This document shows positions 9,361-16,933 of a stretch of DNA of 64,000 bases, piece after piece. This DNA is from Streptomyces sp. CHD11. GTDB taxonomy: Bacteria; Actinomycetota; Actinomycetes; Streptomycetales; Streptomycetaceae. Every line of letters starts with the position of its first letter. The stretch's first letter is position 1. A program made the position numbers and the translations under genes. Under the pieces are notes generated by a model that was given only the letters and a program-made list of their open reading frames with translations, had not been told where the DNA came from and did no database searches. The DNA lies in contig NZ_JABTTS010000011.1 in assembly GCF_018638295.1 (NCBI RefSeq), positions 1 through 64,000 on the forward strand. Reading direction: 5' to 3'.

Positions 9361-9923
9361 GCCAGTCCCCTTTCGCTGAGCAGGGCGTACACCGACGCCG
9401 CGGACTCCTGCACGGTCTGGTTCTGCGACTCGATCCGCAGGTCGGGCGTCTCGGGCTCCTCGTAGGGGTCGTCCACACCGGTGAGCCCGGTGAGTTCACC
9501 CGCTGCCTGCTTGGCGTACAGGCCCTTCACATCGCGTACCGAGCACACCTCGACCGGGGTCGCCACATGCACCTCGGCATACGGAGTGCCGTTCGCCGCG
9601 TGCCGCCCCCGCACCGCTTCCCGGCTGTCGGCGTACGGCGCGATCACCGGGACCAGCGCGGTGACGCCGTTGCGGGCGAGCAGTTCGGCGACGAAGCCGA
9701 TGCGCTGCACGTTGGTGTGCCGGTCCTCGCGGGTGAAGCCGAGGCCCGCCGAGAGGAACTCGCGGATCTCGTCGCCGTCGAGCACCTCGACCCGCCCGCC
9801 CCGCTCGCGCAGCCGGGCGGCCAGTTCGTGGGCGATGGTGGTCTTGCCCGCACTCGGCAGACCCGTGAGCCAGACGGTGGCTCCGGTCGTCACGTCGCTC
9901 TCCTGAATCCGGGGGTTCGTCAT
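9357..9923 (-). CDS. cysC: Adenylyl-sulfate kinase (CysC)
   Basis: A 188-residue APS kinase that phosphorylates APS to PAPS. The P-loop is GLPSAGKTT near residue 24, followed by DGDEIREFLSAGLGFTREDRHTN and the ARNGVTAL...APYADSR segment. The ATG at 9923 overlaps the cysH stop by 4 bp; a GTG at 9893 would also fit the domain start. Note that the CysH of this operon looks like an APS reductase, so PAPS made here is probably for sulfotransferases or other uses rather than for reduction. Confidence 0.94.
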   Translation of the reverse strand: MTNPRIQESDVTTGATVWLTGLPSAGKTTIAHELAARLRERGGRVEVLDGDEIREFLSAGLGFTREDRHTNVQRIGFVAELLARNGVTALVPVIAPYADSREAVRGRHAANGTPYAEVHVATPVEVCSVRDVKGLYAKQAAGELTGLTGVDDPYEEPETPDLRIESQNQTVQESAASVYALLSERGLA

Positions 9924-10630
9924 CCGTGCAGTCCGCACTCGGTCTTGGAGCGGCCCGCCCAGCGGCCGGCGCGGGCGTCCTCGCCCTCCAGCACCCGGCG
10001 GGTGCAGGGCGCGCAGCCCACGGAGGCGTAGCCGTCCGTCAGCAGCGGGTTGGTGAGCACTCCGTGCTCGGCGACGTAGGAATCCACGTCGTCCTGGGTC
10101 CAGCGGGCGATGGGGGAGACCTTCACCTTGCGCCGCTTCTCGTCCCAGCCGACGACCGGGGTGTTCGCCCGGGTGGGGGACTCGTCGCGGCGCAGTCCGG
10201 TCGCCCAGGCCTGATAGCCCTTCAGGCCCTCCTCCAGCGGCCGCACCTTGCGCAGCGCGCAGCACAGGTCGGGGTCGCGGTCGTGCAGCTTCGGGCCGTA
10301 CTCCGCGTCCTGTTCGGCGACCGTCTGCCGCGGCGTCAGCGTGATGAGGTTGACGTCCATCACGGCCTCGACCGCGTCCCGGGTACCGATGGTCTCCGGG
10401 AAGTGGTAGCCGGTGTCGAGGAACACCACGTCGACGCCGGGCAGCGCGCGGGAGGCGAGATGGGCGACCACCGCGTCCTCCATCGAGGAGGTCACGCAGA
10501 AGCGGCCGGCGAAGGTCGCCGCGGCCCACCGGAGGACGTGCAGGGCGGAGGCGTCCTCCAGATCCCGGCCCGCCTGCTCGGCGAGCTCCTTCAACTCCTG
10601 TGCCGTCCGCTCGTTCTGAACGGTCGTCAT
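9920..10630 (-). CDS. cysH: APS reductase (CysH), iron-sulfur type
   Basis: A 236-residue phosphoadenylyl/adenylyl-sulfate reductase that makes sulfite with thioredoxin. It carries the Cys-Cys pair (DLCCALRKV) and CxxC (VGCAPCTR) that bind a [4Fe-4S] cluster in the APS-specific subgroup, plus the catalytic C-terminal KTECGLH Cys. By family knowledge this marks an APS rather than PAPS reductase. The ATG at 10630 is preceded by GAGAGGA and overlaps the stop of the small upstream gene. Confidence 0.95.
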   Translation of the reverse strand: MTTVQNERTAQELKELAEQAGRDLEDASALHVLRWAAATFAGRFCVTSSMEDAVVAHLASRALPGVDVVFLDTGYHFPETIGTRDAVEAVMDVNLITLTPRQTVAEQDAEYGPKLHDRDPDLCCALRKVRPLEEGLKGYQAWATGLRRDESPTRANTPVVGWDEKRRKVKVSPIARWTQDDVDSYVAEHGVLTNPLLTDGYASVGCAPCTRRVLEGEDARAGRWAGRSKTECGLHG

Positions 10631-10806
10631 GTCCGGTCCTCTCCCGTGTCGGGGCGCCGCAGTCCACGGGCCAGCAGCCCGAGGAACTTCAGCTGGAAGG
10701 CTCGGTTGCACCCGCCGCATTCCCAGGTCCCGTGGCTTTGCTCCCCGGGACGCAGGTCCTCGTCGCCGCAGTAGGGGCAGTGGAACGGCGCGGCACGCTC
10801 GCTCAC
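10627..10806 (-). CDS. Small zinc-ribbon protein between sulfite reductase and CysH
   Basis: A 59-residue protein that conventional length cut-offs would miss. It carries two knuckles, CPYC near residue 10 and CGGC near residue 30, separated by about 17 residues, which suggests a zinc ribbon or rubredoxin-like site. After these comes RAFQLKFLGLLARGL. The GTG at 10806 overlaps the sulfite reductase stop by 4 bp, and its own TGA overlaps the cysH ATG, so it is tightly locked into the operon. From memory, streptomycetes keep a similar small gene here. A metal-binding accessory role in sulfite/APS reduction is inferred only. Confidence 0.85.
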   Translation of the reverse strand: MSERAAPFHCPYCGDEDLRPGEQSHGTWECGGCNRAFQLKFLGLLARGLRRPDTGEDRT

Positions 10807-12518
10807 GACAGCGCCTCTTCCGGGGCGCGTCCGACCCAGGCCGCGAACCGCTCGCCGTCCTCACGCTCGGCCTGGAAACGCTTGAGGACCCGTTCGATGT
10901 AGTCGGGCAGGTCGTCGGCGGTGACCTTCAGCCCGCGCACCTTGCGGCCGAAGCCGGCCTCCAGGCCGAGCGCACCGCCGAGGTGCACCTGGTAACCCTC
11001 GACCTGCTCGCCCTCGTCGTCGAGCATCAGCTGGCCCTTGAGACCGATGTCCGCCACCTGGATGCGGGCGCAGGCGTTCGGGCATCCGTTGAGGTTGATG
11101 GTGATGGGTTCGTCGAAGTCCGGGATGCGGCGCTCGAGTTCGTCGATCAGCGAGGCGCCGCGCGCCTTGGTCTCGACGATGGCGAGCTTGCAGAACTCGA
11201 TGCCGGTGCAGGCCATGGTCCCGCGCCGGAAGGGGGAGGGACTGGCGCTGAGGTCCAGCGCCTCCAGGGACTCGACGAGGGAGTCGACCTGGCCCTCCCC
11301 GACGTCGAGAATGATCATCTTCTGTTCGACGGTGGTCCGCACCCGGCCCGAGCCGTGGGCCTCCGCGAGGTCCGCGATCTTCGTGAGGGTGGTGCCGTCC
11401 ACGCGGCCGACGCGCGGGGCGAAGCCGACGTAGTAACGGCCGTCCTTCTGGCGGTGCACACCGATGTGGTCGCGCCACAGCTGCGACGGCTGTTCGGGCG
11501 CGGGTCCGTCGGTCAGCTTGCGCTTCAGGTACTCGTCCTCCAGTACCTGCCGGAACTTCTCCGCGCCCCAGTCGGCGACCAGGAACTTCAGCCGGGCACG
11601 GTTGCGCAGCCGGCGGTAGCCGTAGTCGCGGAAGATCGACAGGACGCCCTCGTAGACGTCGGGCACATCCTCGCCGGCCACCCAGGTGCCCAGCCGCACG
11701 CCCAGCTTGGGGTTGGTGGACAGACCGCCGCCGACCCACAGGTCGAAACCCGGCCCGTGCTCGGGGTGGACCACGCCGACGAACGCGACGTCGTTGATCT
11801 CGTGCACCACGTCGAGGACGGGCGAACCGGAGATGGCCGTCTTGAACTTCCGCGGCAGATTCGAGTACGCCTTGTTGCCCAGGACGCGGCGCTTGATCTC
11901 GTCCAGCGCGGGGGTGCCGTCGATGATCTCGTCCTCGGCGATGCCGGCGACGGGCGAGCCGATCATCACGCGGGGGGTGTCGCCGCAGGCGGTGACCGTG
12001 GACAGGCCGACGCCCTCCAGACGGTTCCAGATCTCCGGCACGTCCTCGATGCGGATCCAGTGGTACTGGACGTTCTGCCGGTCGGTGATGTCGGCGGTGC
12101 CGCGCGCGAACTCCTGCGAGACCTCGCCGATCACCCGGAGCTGGCGGGTCGTCAGCGCTCCGCCGTCGATCCGCACCCGCAGCATGAAGTACTTGTCGTC
12201 CAGCTCCTCCGGCTCCAGGACCGCGGTCTTGCCGCCGTCGATCCCGGGCTTGCGCTGGGTGTACAGACCCCACCACCGCATCCGGCCACGCAGGTCGTTG
12301 GGGTCGATCGAGTCGAAACCGCGCTTGGAGTAGATCGTCTCAATACGTGTCCGCACATTGAGACCGTCGTCGTCCTTCTTGACCTGCTCGTTGCCGTTGA
12401 GTGGCGTCAGATGCCCCACGGCCCACTGTCCCTCTCCGCGGTGACGGCTCACCTTGCGGCGGGGAGTCGCGGCGGCAGGCTTCTGCGCGGCGGCAGGGTT
12501 CTGCGGGGTGGCGGCCAT
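10803..12518 (-). CDS. sir: Ferredoxin-dependent sulfite reductase (NirA/Sir type)
   Basis: A 571-residue siroheme and [4Fe-4S] enzyme that reduces sulfite to sulfide with six electrons from ferredoxin. Two ferredoxin-like half-domains precede siroheme domains. The cluster ligands are a C-x5-C (ACTGIEFC) near residue 435 and a C-x3-C (NGCPNAC) near residue 478. It is very like mycobacterial NirA/SirA. I chose the ATG at 12518 (MAATPQN...), with AAGGA upstream, over a GTG 20 codons earlier. It is the first long gene of the sulfur operon, with a leader peptide gene 128 bp upstream. A nitrite reductase role is less likely in a cys operon. Confidence 0.94.
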   Translation of the reverse strand: MAATPQNPAAAQKPAAATPRRKVSRHRGEGQWAVGHLTPLNGNEQVKKDDDGLNVRTRIETIYSKRGFDSIDPNDLRGRMRWWGLYTQRKPGIDGGKTAVLEPEELDDKYFMLRVRIDGGALTTRQLRVIGEVSQEFARGTADITDRQNVQYHWIRIEDVPEIWNRLEGVGLSTVTACGDTPRVMIGSPVAGIAEDEIIDGTPALDEIKRRVLGNKAYSNLPRKFKTAISGSPVLDVVHEINDVAFVGVVHPEHGPGFDLWVGGGLSTNPKLGVRLGTWVAGEDVPDVYEGVLSIFRDYGYRRLRNRARLKFLVADWGAEKFRQVLEDEYLKRKLTDGPAPEQPSQLWRDHIGVHRQKDGRYYVGFAPRVGRVDGTTLTKIADLAEAHGSGRVRTTVEQKMIILDVGEGQVDSLVESLEALDLSASPSPFRRGTMACTGIEFCKLAIVETKARGASLIDELERRIPDFDEPITINLNGCPNACARIQVADIGLKGQLMLDDEGEQVEGYQVHLGGALGLEAGFGRKVRGLKVTADDLPDYIERVLKRFQAEREDGERFAAWVGRAPEEALS

Positions 12519-12645
12519 GGTTGATACGTCCTTCGGGACAGGCGTGAATGCGTCTCTGACCTGCGCATGCAGGCGCACGGTGGGAGTGCGCGTCTTTGCG
12601 CGGGGAGTGAGTGAAGAAGGAAATGCCGGGCGGTGCTGGGTGTTC

Positions 12646-12729
12646 TCAGCGCGCCGGACAGATGGCGCTGGACATGCGGCCGAGGTCGACGTGCCGCCGA
12701 CTCACCAAGGCGATTCCAGTTCCAGGCAT
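12646..12729 (-). CDS. Putative cis-acting leader peptide of the cys operon
   Basis: A 27-residue reading frame ending 127 bp upstream of the sulfite reductase start. Its core SRRHVDLGRMSSAICPAR matches the R-x-H-V-D-L-x-R...C pattern of actinobacterial putative leader peptides found before sulfur genes, as I recall that family. A Cys codon lies four codons from the stop, so slow translation during cysteine shortage could change mRNA folding or termination ahead of sir. Start choice is uncertain: ATG 12729 has a poor ribosome site, while the GTG at 12705 gives a 19-residue peptide. Confidence 0.75.
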   Translation of the reverse strand: MPGTGIALVSRRHVDLGRMSSAICPAR

Positions 12730-12781
12730 GGCGGAAGCCTGGCACGGCCGTCTGGACACAGTCCACCGTTATCCGAAATGT

Positions 12782-12818
12782 GGACACCCTGGTCTCGAAA
12801 TGAGAGACGAGGGTGTCC
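12782..12818. promoter_or_regulatory. Long interrupted palindrome upstream of the cys leader
   Basis: Two nested arms are perfect inverted repeats: an outer 9-bp pair (GGACACCCT with AGGGTGTCC) and an inner 5-bp pair (GTCTC with GAGAC), separated by one mismatched position and around a 7-nt centre. It lies 38 bp after the GNAT stop and 53 bp before the leader peptide. It could be a terminator for the GNAT gene, an operator for the cys operon, or both. Confidence 0.6.
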
Positions 12819-12856
12819 TTGGTCACACGAGCCGTCCGCGGTCTTGCCGATGCCGG

Positions 12857-13429
12857 TCAGGCCGGGTAGGCCCCCGGCCACGGGCCCGGAGCCGGCACCG
12901 CCGGCTCGTTCTCGACCTTGGTGTCGAACAGGGTGAAACCCCGGCGCCGGTAGTTGCCCAGGGCGAACTCGCCGTCCTTGCTGCAGGTATGCAGCCACAC
13001 CCGGGTGGTCGGTTTCAGCCCGGGCCGGCGGTCCGCCAGGTCCCAGGCGCGGGCCGTGCCGTACGACAGCAGATGGCCGCCGATGCGGCGCCCGCGGAAG
13101 GCGGGGAGGAGACCGAAGTAGACGATCTCGACGACCCCCTCCTCCTGCGCCTGAAGCTCCACGTACCCCGCCGGCGTGCCGCGGTCGAGGGCGACCCACG
13201 TCTCCACCCCGGGCCGGTCCAGATGCTCCAGCCACTGCGCGTACGTCCAGCCCAGCCGGTCGGTCCAGCGGATGTCACCGCCGACCGACGCGTACAGGAA
13301 ACGGCTGAACTCGGGGGAGGGCACCTCGGAGCGGACCACCCGTACATCCCCCTCGGGCACTGCGGCCGGACGGAGATCGGTGGGCGCGGTCTGCTCCAGG
13401 GACCAGGTGGTCACGGAGAGGGTCGTCAT
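12857..13429 (-). CDS. GNAT family N-acetyltransferase
   Basis: A 190-residue cytoplasmic acyltransferase of the Gcn5-related fold. The acetyl-CoA loop is present as LPAFRGRRIGGHLLS (R/Q-x-x-G-x-G/A type) near residues 127-141, after a VEIVYFGL strand, and a late YRRRGFTLFDT strand closes the fold. It starts at ATG 13429. The acceptor substrate is unknown. It lies directly upstream of the cys operon on the same strand but is separated from it by a strong palindrome, so it is probably a separate unit. Confidence 0.88.
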   Translation of the reverse strand: MTTLSVTTWSLEQTAPTDLRPAAVPEGDVRVVRSEVPSPEFSRFLYASVGGDIRWTDRLGWTYAQWLEHLDRPGVETWVALDRGTPAGYVELQAQEEGVVEIVYFGLLPAFRGRRIGGHLLSYGTARAWDLADRRPGLKPTTRVWLHTCSKDGEFALGNYRRRGFTLFDTKVENEPAVPAPGPWPGAYPA

Positions 13430-13501
13430 GTCCGGAAGGTAACCACCCGGGCCCCGTCCCTGTCGAACGCCTGCTCAGGCCCCGGACGGGCACCTCATGG
13501 G

Positions 13502-13525
13502 CTGCCCCGGCCGCAGCCGGGGCAG
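13502..13525 (-). terminator. Hairpin downstream of the secreted-protein gene
   Basis: A perfect 10-bp stem (13502-13511 with 13516-13525) closes the loop CGCA. It lies about 190 bp after the stop of the minus-strand secreted-protein gene and before the GNAT gene. No U-tract is visible. Confidence 0.5.
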
Positions 13526-13671
13526 TCCGGCCCTGAGCAGTCACCGGCAGAAGGATCAGGGCGGTCCGACGCCGGCGGCCGGACCGCGGTGCGGAACGCG
13601 GACGAGGGTGTCCGGCCGGCCCTCCGGGGGACCTCCCGGGGGATGGAGGCAGCTTGCTTCCCGGTACTGCT

Positions 13672-13707
13672 TTCCCGTGGTTCCCGTGGTTCCCGTGGTT
13701 CCCGTGG
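13672..13707. repeat. Four tandem copies of a 9-bp unit
   Basis: TTCCCGTGG is repeated four times without a mismatch, ending 5 bp before the TAG of the minus-strand secreted-protein gene. It is a microsatellite-like array that could vary in copy number by replication slippage. It lies in untranslated DNA just after that gene. Confidence 0.9.
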
Positions 13708-13711
13708 GTCT

Positions 13712-14989
13712 CTAGTCGTCGTCCAGGGACCGGTCCACCGACGTCAGGGGCAGCGCGAAGAGCATCCGTCCGGACTGGGACCACACCTCGCCCGTCTCCT
13801 GCCAGTAGGACAGGGATGTCGCCTCGCCGCTCCAGCAGCGGTGCGTCTCGTCCGCCCCGCAGCGGGTGGGACGGGCCCCGTCGGTGTCCTGCCGCCACAG
13901 GGTGCCGCGCTCGTCCGGCGTCCCGGTCATCCGGCCCAGATACCAGCCCGACCGGTACGACAGCACGCTGCGTACATGGGTCAGCTCCGTCTCGTACACC
14001 GCGACCGGGTCCGGTTCCAGGAGTCCGGCGCGCTCCGGGCCGGCGCCGAAGGAGTACCGCCACAGCCGGGTCGGCCCGTCCTCGTCCGCGGGCGCCGCCT
14101 CGTGGGCGACCAGGCTGTCGGGTGCGGTGCTGCGGTCCAGCGAGATGCCGCCCGGCTGCGGGGCTCCGGCGCCGGCCGTCCGGTAGGAGGCGACCGCCGG
14201 GAGGACGTACCGCGCCCCGGCCGCCGACCAGCCGCCGGGCACCCGGCCGACGGGCGTGCCCTCCACGGTCGCCCGCAGTACGCGGTCCAGGTCGTACACG
14301 TACAGTGCGCCGCCCTCGCCCCGGCCCGTGGTCACCAGCAGTTTGTCCTGGTACCAGACCATGCCGGACACGGTGGAACCCAGCCCGCGGTAGTCACGGC
14401 CCCCGTCCACCGGAACGGCGAGCAGCGCCCAGGTGTAGCGGGGTTCGCCGGTGTCACCGGCGTTCACGAAGGCGACCCGGGCGAGCCCCTGCTCCGCCGC
14501 CGAGCCCGAACTCCGGCTCCACCCGGAGAGGATGACCCGGTGCGCTCCCCAGCGGCCGTCCTCCTCCGCGTCCCCGGAGGTGGTGACCGCACCGGGCCGC
14601 CAGCCGTCGGTGTCCTCGCCGGGCCAGCAGTACGCCTGTGTGGCGGACGGTTCGACGGGCAGGGCGCGCCGGTCGTCGTCCGTGCAGTCCTCCGCGTCAC
14701 TCAGTGCGCCGTCCGGGTCGGCGAGCACGGCGGAGACCCCGACGGGCCGGCCCATGCCCCGGGCGAGGCGGTCGAGCGCCGCACCCGGAACGTCGTGCCC
14801 GGTCAGCCGCAGCGGCGTGGTCTCGGTGGACGCGGTCAGCGGCTTCAGCGCACCGGGATCGTCGGCGTCGGTGGCCTGGGAAGCGCTGATCATGGTCGCC
14901 GCCGCGGTCAGCGCGAGGGCGGTTCCGGCCAGCCCGGCGCGCAGGGCCCTGCCCTGCCTGCGCCGGCGGTGCCTGCCGCGATGCCTCAT
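13712..14989 (-). CDS. Secreted protein of unknown function
   Basis: A 425-residue protein with a strongly basic N-terminus (RHRGRHRRRRQGR), a hydrophobic segment (LAGTALALTAAATMISA) and probable cleavage near residue 37-40, so it is exported or membrane-anchored. The rest has repeated Trp/Tyr/Gly strands (WGAHRVILSGWSRS, DYRGLGSTVSGMVWYQDKLLV, RLWRYSFGAG) that suggest a beta-propeller. I do not recognise a named family or catalytic motif. It starts at ATG 14989 and has no evident operon partner. Confidence 0.75.
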   Translation of the reverse strand: MRHRGRHRRRRQGRALRAGLAGTALALTAAATMISASQATDADDPGALKPLTASTETTPLRLTGHDVPGAALDRLARGMGRPVGVSAVLADPDGALSDAEDCTDDDRRALPVEPSATQAYCWPGEDTDGWRPGAVTTSGDAEEDGRWGAHRVILSGWSRSSGSAAEQGLARVAFVNAGDTGEPRYTWALLAVPVDGGRDYRGLGSTVSGMVWYQDKLLVTTGRGEGGALYVYDLDRVLRATVEGTPVGRVPGGWSAAGARYVLPAVASYRTAGAGAPQPGGISLDRSTAPDSLVAHEAAPADEDGPTRLWRYSFGAGPERAGLLEPDPVAVYETELTHVRSVLSYRSGWYLGRMTGTPDERGTLWRQDTDGARPTRCGADETHRCWSGEATSLSYWQETGEVWSQSGRMLFALPLTSVDRSLDDD

Positions 14990-15334
14990 ATCGTCCTCCC
15001 GGGGCGAGCCGACTGCGTCCGCTGATCCGTGGGTTGACCGTGGAGCAGTTGGGGTGCCCGTACCGGGATGCTACGGCAGCCGGCCGCCCCGGGTGACGAG
15101 GACCCCACAAATATGCGAACCGACCGCCCCAAGAAGCACGGCCACGTCACATACCCGCCCACACGGCAGCGTCCTGGCCCACAGGGGCGCGGAGAACCGC
15201 GCAAAAGGGAGAGCTGGGGGCGCAGTCCCCGGGGACGGTGGGGGCGCCTCCCGCTCGAGCGAAGCCGAGGGTGGGGGAGGGAAGGGGCGGGGGTGAAATC
15301 CCCACGCCCGCTACGGCCTTCGGCCCCGCAGGTC
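14990..15334. other. Intergenic region with dispersed-repeat sequence
   Basis: This 345-bp gap carries a copy of the GCGC(A/G)GTT(C/T)(C/T)CCGCGCCCCT element on the minus strand (15183-15202). It also has the palindrome CGCTCGAGCG (15252-15261) inside a G-rich block of a type common between Streptomyces genes. No gene is seen. Confidence 0.6.
15183..15202 (-). repeat. Dispersed Streptomyces intergenic repeat, copy 1
   Basis: Read on the minus strand this is GCGCGGTTCTCCGCGCCCCT, a near match to the copy at 16910-16929. I recall this element from many Streptomyces intergenic regions. It folds as an imperfect GC-rich hairpin and may act in termination or mRNA end protection. Confidence 0.65.
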
Positions 15335-16609
15335 TCAGTGCCCCCGCGCCGCCGTGAGGCGGTCGTGCGAGTGAGGGAACAGGGGGTCGGGCTGCTCGGG
15401 GAGAAGGATGTCCACCTCGGCCGACTCGGTGAAGCGGTACGGGCGGTGGTCCAGCAGCGGGCCCAGATAGCGGCGCACGCGGGACATCTCCGCGCGTACC
15501 GTCACCGTGCGCCCGGGATCGCCGAAGACCGCCTCGGCGAGGGCCGCCGCGCTGCGCCCGGCAGGGCGCACGGCCAGCAGATACAGCAACTCGGCGTGCC
15601 GTGGGCTCAGTTCGCGGGCCCAGGAGCCGGCTCCGCCGGACACCTCGACCGACCAGCGGCGCGGCTCCCGCAGGTCCAGCACGATCCTCGTCCCGGCACG
15701 TGCCACCGGTTCGTCCGCCGCCCGCACCAGCCAGCCCCCGGCCAGCGGCTCCACCGAGCACCGTCCCAGGACGGGCAGCCATCGCATGCCCGCCGACACC
15801 GACTTGGGCAGTGCCAGCCGCTCCGTGTACGGCATCCCCGTCACCGCCGCCGTCCACCCGTGCCGGTCCACCACCAGCGCACGCCCGCCCGCCCGGGCCA
15901 GCAGCGGTGCCGCCACCGTGCGCAGCCGCTCCAGCGACCGCACATGCGTCTCCCGCAGCCGCGCCTCGGCGAGCTTCGCCACCGAGTCGACCCAGGCCAG
16001 CGTGGCCGGGTGCATCGTCTCCAGCGGACCGCTCACATCCACCACGCCGATCAGCCGGCCGTCCCGGGGATCCGTGATCGGTGCCCCCGCACACGTCCAG
16101 GTGGCGTGCGACCGTACGAAATGCTCGGAAGCGAACACCTGTACGGGGCGCCCCGTGACCGCCGGTGTGCCCACGCCGTTGGTGCCGACGACCTCCTCAC
16201 GCCAGTCCGCGCCGACCTCCAAGCCCAGCCCGTCCGCCTTGCGCAGCACCGGCGCACTGCCCTCCCGCCACAGCACCCGCCCCTCCTCGTCGGCCACCAC
16301 CACGATGTGACGGGCGACGTCGGCGACCGACAGCAGCCCTTCCCGCAGCACCGGCAGCACCTGCCGCAGCGTCGACGTCTCCCGGCGCCGCCGCACCTCC
16401 TCGCGGGACAGCAGCCCACTGCGGAAATCACGCTCGGGGTCCACACCGCCGCGCAGCATCCGCTCCCAGGACTGCCCGATCACCGGCCGGGGAGCCATGG
16501 GCATGCGCTGCCCGGACAGTGCGGCGGAACGGACCTCGTCGAGCACCCGCGCCGCACGCGCCGTGTCGACGGCGGCCAGCTGCGACACGTCCATCGGCGA
16601 GAGCGCCAC
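15335..16609 (-). CDS. GAF-domain transcriptional regulator
   Basis: A protein of about 424 residues. The N-terminal half resembles the AcoR-type sensor region (WERMLRGGVDPE..., then a GAF domain with EEVVGTNGVGTPAVTGRPVQVFASEHF), typical of activators of alcohol, aldehyde or acetoin metabolism. There is no AAA+ sigma-54 domain. The C-terminus (LSPRHAELLYLLAVRPAGRSAAALAEAVFG, then VRAEMSRVRRYLG) looks like a winged-helix DNA-binding domain. I chose the GTG at 16609, which follows GGGAGG; an ATG at 16594 is also possible. It lies downstream of the AidB-like gene on the same strand. The ligand is unknown. Confidence 0.82.
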   Translation of the reverse strand: MALSPMDVSQLAAVDTARAARVLDEVRSAALSGQRMPMAPRPVIGQSWERMLRGGVDPERDFRSGLLSREEVRRRRETSTLRQVLPVLREGLLSVADVARHIVVVADEEGRVLWREGSAPVLRKADGLGLEVGADWREEVVGTNGVGTPAVTGRPVQVFASEHFVRSHATWTCAGAPITDPRDGRLIGVVDVSGPLETMHPATLAWVDSVAKLAEARLRETHVRSLERLRTVAAPLLARAGGRALVVDRHGWTAAVTGMPYTERLALPKSVSAGMRWLPVLGRCSVEPLAGGWLVRAADEPVARAGTRIVLDLREPRRWSVEVSGGAGSWARELSPRHAELLYLLAVRPAGRSAAALAEAVFGDPGRTVTVRAEMSRVRRYLGPLLDHRPYRFTESAEVDILLPEQPDPLFPHSHDRLTAARGH

Positions 16610-16701
16610 CGGACCTCCCGGAAGAAAGCTGTCGGACCCAGAACCCCATACTGCCGTCTGCCCGCGGTGAAGACGCTCAGTACAGGGACGGGAACAGTAA
16701 G

Positions 16702-16720
16702 TTGCAACCCCTTGCAACCC
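16702..16720. promoter_or_regulatory. Paired TTGCAACCC boxes, possible operator
   Basis: Two copies of TTGCAACCC start exactly 10 bp apart (16702 and 16712), one turn of the helix. The core TTGCAA is itself palindromic. They lie 93-111 bp upstream of the GAF regulator start, a good position for autoregulation or activator binding. Confidence 0.55.
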
Positions 16721-16909
16721 TGGTGGACCGCCGGGGACTGTTTGAAGATTGATCGACGCCGTCCCGAGCGGCGTCCACGGCTCTCAAGGGGCCCGTGCGG
16801 CGGGGGTGGTGCCGTGTCGGCGCAGCACCACCCCCGCGTTCGCCTGTCGGCCGGACCTGCGCGCGCGGCTTGCCGCGCGGCGGAAGCCGCGGGCAGCGGG
16901 TGGCTGGTC

Positions 16910-16929
16910 GCGCAGTTCCCCGCGCCCCT
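16910..16929 (+). repeat. Dispersed Streptomyces intergenic repeat, copy 2
   Basis: GCGCAGTTCCCCGCGCCCCT, preceded by GGCTGGTC, lies 5 bp before the stop codon of the minus-strand acyl-CoA dehydrogenase. It matches the copy at 15183-15202 in reverse. Its position suggests a 3'-end or termination role. Confidence 0.7.
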
Positions 16930-16933
16930 CGGA

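Larger units (their letters stand above)
16610..16933. other. Intergenic region upstream of the GAF regulator
   Basis: These 324 bp hold the promoter of the GAF regulator, including two TTGCAA boxes, and near the acyl-CoA dehydrogenase stop a copy of the dispersed GCGCAGTTCCCCGCGCCCCT element. No additional gene is seen. Confidence 0.6.
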
